Shown here: in pieces, positions 60,989 to 64,000 of the stretch
How the letters are laid out: each line of letters opens with the position of its first letter
How positions within the stretch are numbered: the first letter of the stretch is position 1
Assembly: GCF_030345335.1 (NCBI RefSeq)
Contig: NZ_JAPVRC010000008.1
Coordinates: 62,001-126,000, forward strand
Origin: Halobacillus campisalis
Lineage (GTDB): Bacteria > Bacillota > Bacilli > Bacillales > Halobacillaceae
DNA length: 64,000 nt
Reading direction: 5' to 3'
Notes under the pieces: generated by a model
Told to the model about the DNA's origin: nothing
The model's input: the letters and a program-made list of their open reading frames with translations, nothing else
The model's database searches: none
Program-made: the position numbers and the translations under genes

Positions 60989-61933
60989 ATGAAAAAAGGA
61001 ATTGCCAATTATCAGATTGGAGATACGTTTGACTACTTTTTATTTATAAAAACTTCAAGTAAAGGTGTAGCAAGTAACGGGAAAGCATTCTTATCTTTAT
61101 TGCTGAAAGACACTACCGGGGAAATTGATTCAAAGCTTTGGGAAGCAACGAAAGAGGATGAAGAACTTTTTCAGCAAGGGGAGCTTGTGAAAGTACAAGG
61201 GGAAGTGGGGCAATTCCGAAACCGTCCTCAGCTGAAAATTCAGAGCATACGTCCAGTCCAGCCAACAGACGGGGTCCAAATATCAGATTTTATTGAAAAA
61301 GCGCCAGTAGAGAAAGAAGATTTGATGGAGAGAATAACTGAAGCGATTTTTGAGATGAAAAATCCAAATATTCAAAGGATCACTCGCCATCTTGTGAAAA
61401 AGTATCAGGAAGAACTGCTCATATACCCGGCAGCCGTAAGGAATCACCATGAATACGTATCAGGGTTAGCCCACCATATCGTCTCCATGTTGAATATTGC
61501 TCAACAGTTAAAAAAATTGTACCCTGAGATCAATCAGGATTTGTTATATGCAGGCGTGATCCTTCATGATCTTGGTAAACTGAAGGAATTATCGAATGCT
61601 GCTTCTCCAGCTTACACATTAGAGGGTAAATTAATAGGTCACATTACAATTATGGTGGAGGAGGTTCAAGCAGCAGCTCAGGAACTTCAAATCGAAGGTG
61701 AAGAAGTGACGATTCTGCAGCATATGGTATTAAGCCACCATGGTAAAGCAGAATGGGGGAGCCCTAAGCCGCCACTCATTCGGGAAGCCGAGCTTCTCCA
61801 TCACATCGATATGATAGATGCGCAGATGAATATGCTGAACCGATCCTTGAGCAAGGTCGCTCCAGGAGAATTTACGGACAGAATTTATGCTTTGGATCAA
61901 CGTTCCTTTTATAAACCAACCTTTGAAAATTAA
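60989..61933 (+). CDS. yhaM: 3'-5' exoribonuclease YhaM
   Basis: This 314-residue enzyme has an N-terminal OB-fold (about 10-95) and a C-terminal HD phosphohydrolase domain. Metal residues are in HHEYVSGLAHHIVSM near 152 and VILHDLGKLKELSN near 190 (HD pair). YhaM is a manganese-dependent 3'-5' exoribonuclease with activity on short single-stranded nucleic acid. It follows yhaN after 42 bases, with GAGGAGGGG before the ATG, and is probably in the same transcript as yhaO and yhaN. Confidence 0.94.
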   Translation: MKKGIANYQIGDTFDYFLFIKTSSKGVASNGKAFLSLLLKDTTGEIDSKLWEATKEDEELFQQGELVKVQGEVGQFRNRPQLKIQSIRPVQPTDGVQISDFIEKAPVEKEDLMERITEAIFEMKNPNIQRITRHLVKKYQEELLIYPAAVRNHHEYVSGLAHHIVSMLNIAQQLKKLYPEINQDLLYAGVILHDLGKLKELSNAASPAYTLEGKLIGHITIMVEEVQAAAQELQIEGEEVTILQHMVLSHHGKAEWGSPKPPLIREAELLHHIDMIDAQMNMLNRSLSKVAPGEFTDRIYALDQRSFYKPTFEN

Positions 61934-61999
61934 TTTGAGGCATATGCTATAAACCTTGTTCATAAACTAATTGTAAAGAAGTGGACAAGGAGGATAAAC

Positions 62000-62203
62000 A
62001 TGATCTTTGGACTTCCAATTTGGGTGTTCGTATGTATTTTATTCATATTTCTAAGTGGCTATATGGCGTACCGTGCGATGAGGGCCGAACAGCAGATAGA
62101 ACAACAGTTTATAGAAAAAGAAGGTAAAGTATATTTGACCCGTATTGAAGAAGAGAAAGAAAAACGCAAAAACACAACAGACCTAAGACAAAAAGCAAGG
62201 TAG
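62000..62203 (+). CDS. yhaL: Sporulation protein YhaL-like
   Basis: This 67-residue protein has one N-terminal membrane helix (about 4-24, LPIWVFVCILFIFLSGYMAY) and a charged cytoplasmic tail (QQIEQQFIEKEGKVYLTRIE and beyond). Size, topology and place between yhaM and prsA match YhaL, reported as a sporulation-associated protein of unknown mechanism. AAGGAGGATAAAC precedes the ATG. A hairpin overlaps the stop codon. Confidence 0.88.
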   Translation: MIFGLPIWVFVCILFIFLSGYMAYRAMRAEQQIEQQFIEKEGKVYLTRIEEEKEKRKNTTDLRQKAR

Positions 62204-62225
62204 ACATACGCTGTCTACCTTGCTT
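62193..62225. terminator. Hairpin at the yhaL stop codon
   Basis: AAGCAAGGTAGACA pairs perfectly with TGTCTACCTTGCTT around 5 bases; the arm includes the yhaL stop codon. It is a probable bidirectional terminator between yhaL and prsA. Confidence 0.85.
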
Positions 62226-62239
62226 CTATTTGTAATAAA

Positions 62240-63154
62240 TTATTCTTCTGTCGATTCTTCTTCGTCAGCAGGTTCTTCTTCAACTGGTTCTTCGACTTCA
62301 GGTTGTTCAAATAGATCTTCGTACTCTTCAATTTTCACATCAATTTCAGCTTCTTCCATCAATTGATCCAATTGAGCCTGTAATTCTTCTTGATCAACTT
62401 TTTGACTAACTAGAGTCCGTTTGATTTCATCTTTAGAGTCCTCATATGATTCCACATCTTCCACTTCGCGTTTATCAGTGACTTTAATGATGTGATAACC
62501 AAATTGTGTTTGTACAGGGTCGGAGACTTGGTCTACTTCTAACCCGTATGCAGCGTCTTCAAAGTCAGGATCCATCGCTCCAGGTCCGAAAAAGCCTAAT
62601 TCTCCACCTTGCTCAGCTGAACCGTCTGTAGAGTATTCACTGGCTAAATCTTCGAAGCTTTCCCCATTATCTAACTTGTCTTTCACTTCATTTGCTGTTT
62701 CTTCATCTTCGACTAAAATGTGACTCGCTTCCACTTCGTTTTTCATACGTTCATAATATGCTTTCATTTCTTCTTCTGTAATATCAACGTTTTCAGCAGC
62801 TGCTTGTTCCTGCAGCAAGCTTAAACGGATTGTTTCTTTAAATTCATCTTCATCAGCAAAACCGCTTTGTTGAAGGACCATATCGAATTGGTCGCCATAT
62901 TGTTCTTTAAGGCCTTCAAGTTCTTTTTCAACTTCTTCATCAGAAATTTCATAGTTTTCACCTAGTACTTCATTCATGACGAGCTGCTGCAAAACTTGCT
63001 CACCGGAAGTTTTCTTTAATTCTTCATAAAATTCTTCTTTAGTAATTTCTCCACCGCTCGTCTCTACTACAGCTTCGGAATCTCCTTCTGAAGAACAAGC
63101 AGATAGTGTTAGTATACCTGCAGCAAGTAGGGTGGTCACAATTCTTTTTCTCAT
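62240..63154 (-). CDS. prsA: PrsA foldase lipoprotein
   Basis: This 304-residue extracellular peptidyl-prolyl isomerase helps exported proteins fold. The signal peptide ends in the lipobox LSAC (about Cys20). An N-terminal chaperone-like part (about 25-130) follows, then the parvulin domain (about 135-225) with ASHILVEDEE, GELGFFGPGAMDPDFEDAAY and TQFGYHIIKVTDK. An acidic tail is very rich in Glu (PVEEEPADEEESTEE). The ATG at 63152-63154 is 11 bases after GAGGAG; a GTG four codons earlier overlaps that site. The high acidity fits a salty exterior. Confidence 0.95.
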   Translation of the reverse strand: MRKRIVTTLLAAGILTLSACSSEGDSEAVVETSGGEITKEEFYEELKKTSGEQVLQQLVMNEVLGENYEISDEEVEKELEGLKEQYGDQFDMVLQQSGFADEDEFKETIRLSLLQEQAAAENVDITEEEMKAYYERMKNEVEASHILVEDEETANEVKDKLDNGESFEDLASEYSTDGSAEQGGELGFFGPGAMDPDFEDAAYGLEVDQVSDPVQTQFGYHIIKVTDKREVEDVESYEDSKDEIKRTLVSQKVDQEELQAQLDQLMEEAEIDVKIEEYEDLFEQPEVEEPVEEEPADEEESTEE

Positions 63155-63437
63155 TTTCTCGTACACTCCTCAGACATGTTGTAATTTCTATGGGATTTTC
63201 ACACTCACTTTGTCTATACCTAAGTAAGAAAGCGGCAGTTTATCCAACTACCCAGTAAATTTGAAGAAAGTATACTCTTATAGCAAGTTAACTGAAAGTC
63301 CATAAACTAATATAACATATTTTGTCTTACAAGTTCTAGATGTACTAAAAAAATAGGAAAAAGGATAGGTTGATGCCCATTCAGTTTTTTCAATGGCGGC
63401 ATATGATGTGTTATGTCTTAAGCATGGGGGTGAAGTT
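63155..63437. other. Divergent spacer between prsA and the YjcZ-like gene
   Basis: This AT-rich stretch holds the prsA promoter and a possible late-sporulation -10 (CATATGATG near 63403). No other feature is seen. Confidence 0.5.
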
Positions 63438-63521
63438 ATGAGTTACGGATATGGTGGAGGTTTCGCTTTAATCGTCGTGTTGTTTATTCTACTCATTATC
63501 GTAGGTGCAGCTTGGCTGTAA
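63438..63521 (+). CDS. YjcZ-family sporulation micropeptide
   Basis: This 27-residue membrane peptide has the sequence MSYGYGGGFALIVVLFILLI followed by IVGAAWL. The Gly/Tyr start and single hydrophobic helix are typical of the YjcZ/SscA-like small sporulation peptides found in many Bacillaceae. Known members help spore coat assembly or germination. GGGGGTGAAGTT precedes the ATG. It is too short for most gene finders. It lies upstream of and convergent with the 61-residue membrane protein gene. Confidence 0.87.
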   Translation: MSYGYGGGFALIVVLFILLIIVGAAWL

Positions 63522-63530
63522 TTGGACATG

Positions 63531-63559
63531 AAAAAACAGGCTATGTAAGCATAGCCTGT
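63531..63559 (-). terminator. Terminator of the small membrane protein gene
   Basis: ACAGGCTATG pairs with CATAGCCTGT; the minus strand continues with TTTTTT. Confidence 0.9.
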
Positions 63560-63562
63560 CAC

Positions 63563-63748
63563 CTACATATGGTTGATAACATCTACATAGGAAGTAATTA
63601 GCAAGATCGTTATTAAAATATTGATGGTGCGGAATACTTTGGATTGTTTTTCATTAGACATTTTAGTTTTAATACATAAGGAATGTGTAAGAGAATTAAA
63701 TATGAATAAAACAATTAGTCCGTAGATGACAAACAGAATTGGTATGAT
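63563..63748 (-). CDS. Small two-span membrane protein with ATC start
   Basis: A 61-residue frame follows a perfect AAAGGAGG after 8 bases, but the codon at the start position is ATC (then ATA CCA). No ATG, GTG or TTG is nearby in frame. The protein MIPILFVIYGLIVLFIFNSL (with Met for ATC) has a first membrane helix, a hydrophilic loop (KTKMSNEKQSKVFRT) and a second helix INILITILLITSYV. A terminator follows its stop codon, which supports a real gene. Function unknown. ATC as a start codon is rare; a sequence error is the alternative. Confidence 0.65.
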   Translation of the reverse strand: MIPILFVIYGLIVLFIFNSLTHSLCIKTKMSNEKQSKVFRTINILITILLITSYVDVINHM

Positions 63749-63827
63749 TGTAAAAACCTCCTTTATTCCCTATGAAACTACTCTATCAAATAAATCATCT
63801 GTTGAACAGAAGAAACCCTCATAGAAA

Positions 63828-63865
63828 AACAGTGCTCCCGGATTTTTAGGAGCACTGTTTATATT
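63828..63865 (-). terminator. Terminator of the partial gene at the right edge
   Basis: AAACAGTGCTCC pairs with GGAGCACTGTTT around a short loop; T tracts flank it on both strands. It ends the leftward gene entering from the right edge. Confidence 0.88.
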
Positions 63866-63877
63866 TTTGACTGATAA

Positions 63878-64000
63878 CTAAATTTCTTGATTCCTTACGA
63901 GTATATCATAGCCCTCTTTTGCATTTTCTATTAAGCATTTTCTAGGTGCTCGGACAAATTGGTTCAAATATAAAAAATCGCTGAAAGAAAGACCGATATT
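63878..64000 (-). CDS. C-terminal end of an unknown protein (partial)
   Basis: An open frame enters from the right edge and ends at a stop codon (63878-63880), giving 40 residues that include SDFLYLNQFVRAPRKCLIEN and end YDILVRNQEI. It is hydrophilic and helical in character. A terminator lies 13 bases downstream, which supports it as a true gene end. I do not recognise the family from this fragment. Confidence 0.6.
   Translation of the reverse strand, partial: NIGLSFSDFLYLNQFVRAPRKCLIENAKEGYDILVRNQEI

Overview
The window looks like a chromosomal segment of a low-GC, endospore-forming, salt-adapted member of the Bacillaceae, most like Halobacillus or a close relative. Spore genes are present: an alpha/beta-type small acid-soluble spore protein, SpoVR, a YhcN-type lipoprotein, YhaL and a YjcZ-type micropeptide. 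There is a SigI/RsgI pair, an NhaC antiporter, and strongly acidic exported proteins (PrsA, a TAXI receptor, a VanY-like peptidase). The block yheB-yheA-yhaR-yhaQP-yhaO-yhaN-yhaM-yhaL-prsA (about 51.3-63.2 kb) matches my memory of Bacillus subtilis gene order. I see no rRNA, tRNA, CRISPR array, prophage or transposase gene.

Layout. 0-7.5 kb: end of a flavodoxin-fold gene, sigI-rsgI, a DUF1499/flavoprotein pair, a GNAT-nitrilase fusion (YhcX) and small genes. 7.5-8.9 kb: repeat element I. 8.9-18.6 kb: spore lipoprotein, spoVR, D-amino-acid transaminase, and a three-gene TAXI-type TRAP transporter operon (receptor, DUF1850, fused permease). 18.6-31.1 kb: element II, dipeptidase, drug/metabolite transporter, ABC exporter pair, acetyltransferases, methionine aminopeptidase, two near-identical cold-shock genes with matching leaders, hydrolases, and a GNAT gene broken by one stop codon. 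31.2-41.2 kb: elements III, VI and IV between nhaC, azlCD, a Gly/Pro repeat protein, a CDF transporter, wrbA with an MhqR-type operator, and a VanY-like lipoprotein. 41.3-50.8 kb: MFS permease, phospholipase C-like protein, fumC, SASP, two MsmX-type ATPases, a PucR/CdaR-type regulator, a CstR-like repressor and a ferritin-like protein. 50.8-64 kb: a deleted repeat element, the yhe/yha block, prsA and small sporulation or membrane genes.

Two things stand out. First, a family of non-coding mobile elements (elements I-VI): the two best have GGCT-type inverted ends and perfect 8-bp target duplications. Inside they carry hairpin modules of 119-124 bp whose stems differ between subfamilies but stay complementary, so several helices covary. 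Subfamilies are shared between elements in different combinations, which suggests module exchange. Second, both msmX-type genes carry the same 10-14-10 bp palindrome, TGCACAAA-N14-TTTGTGCA at its core, exactly 82 bp upstream of their start codons. The PucR/CdaR-type regulator gene lies next to it. This predicts a local sugar-uptake ATPase switch that I do not recognise as described.

Start sites are my own choices from ribosome binding sites and family length. Two genes appear to use the rare start codons ATT and ATC. Gene symbols follow Bacillus subtilis where the family is recognised; no database search was run.
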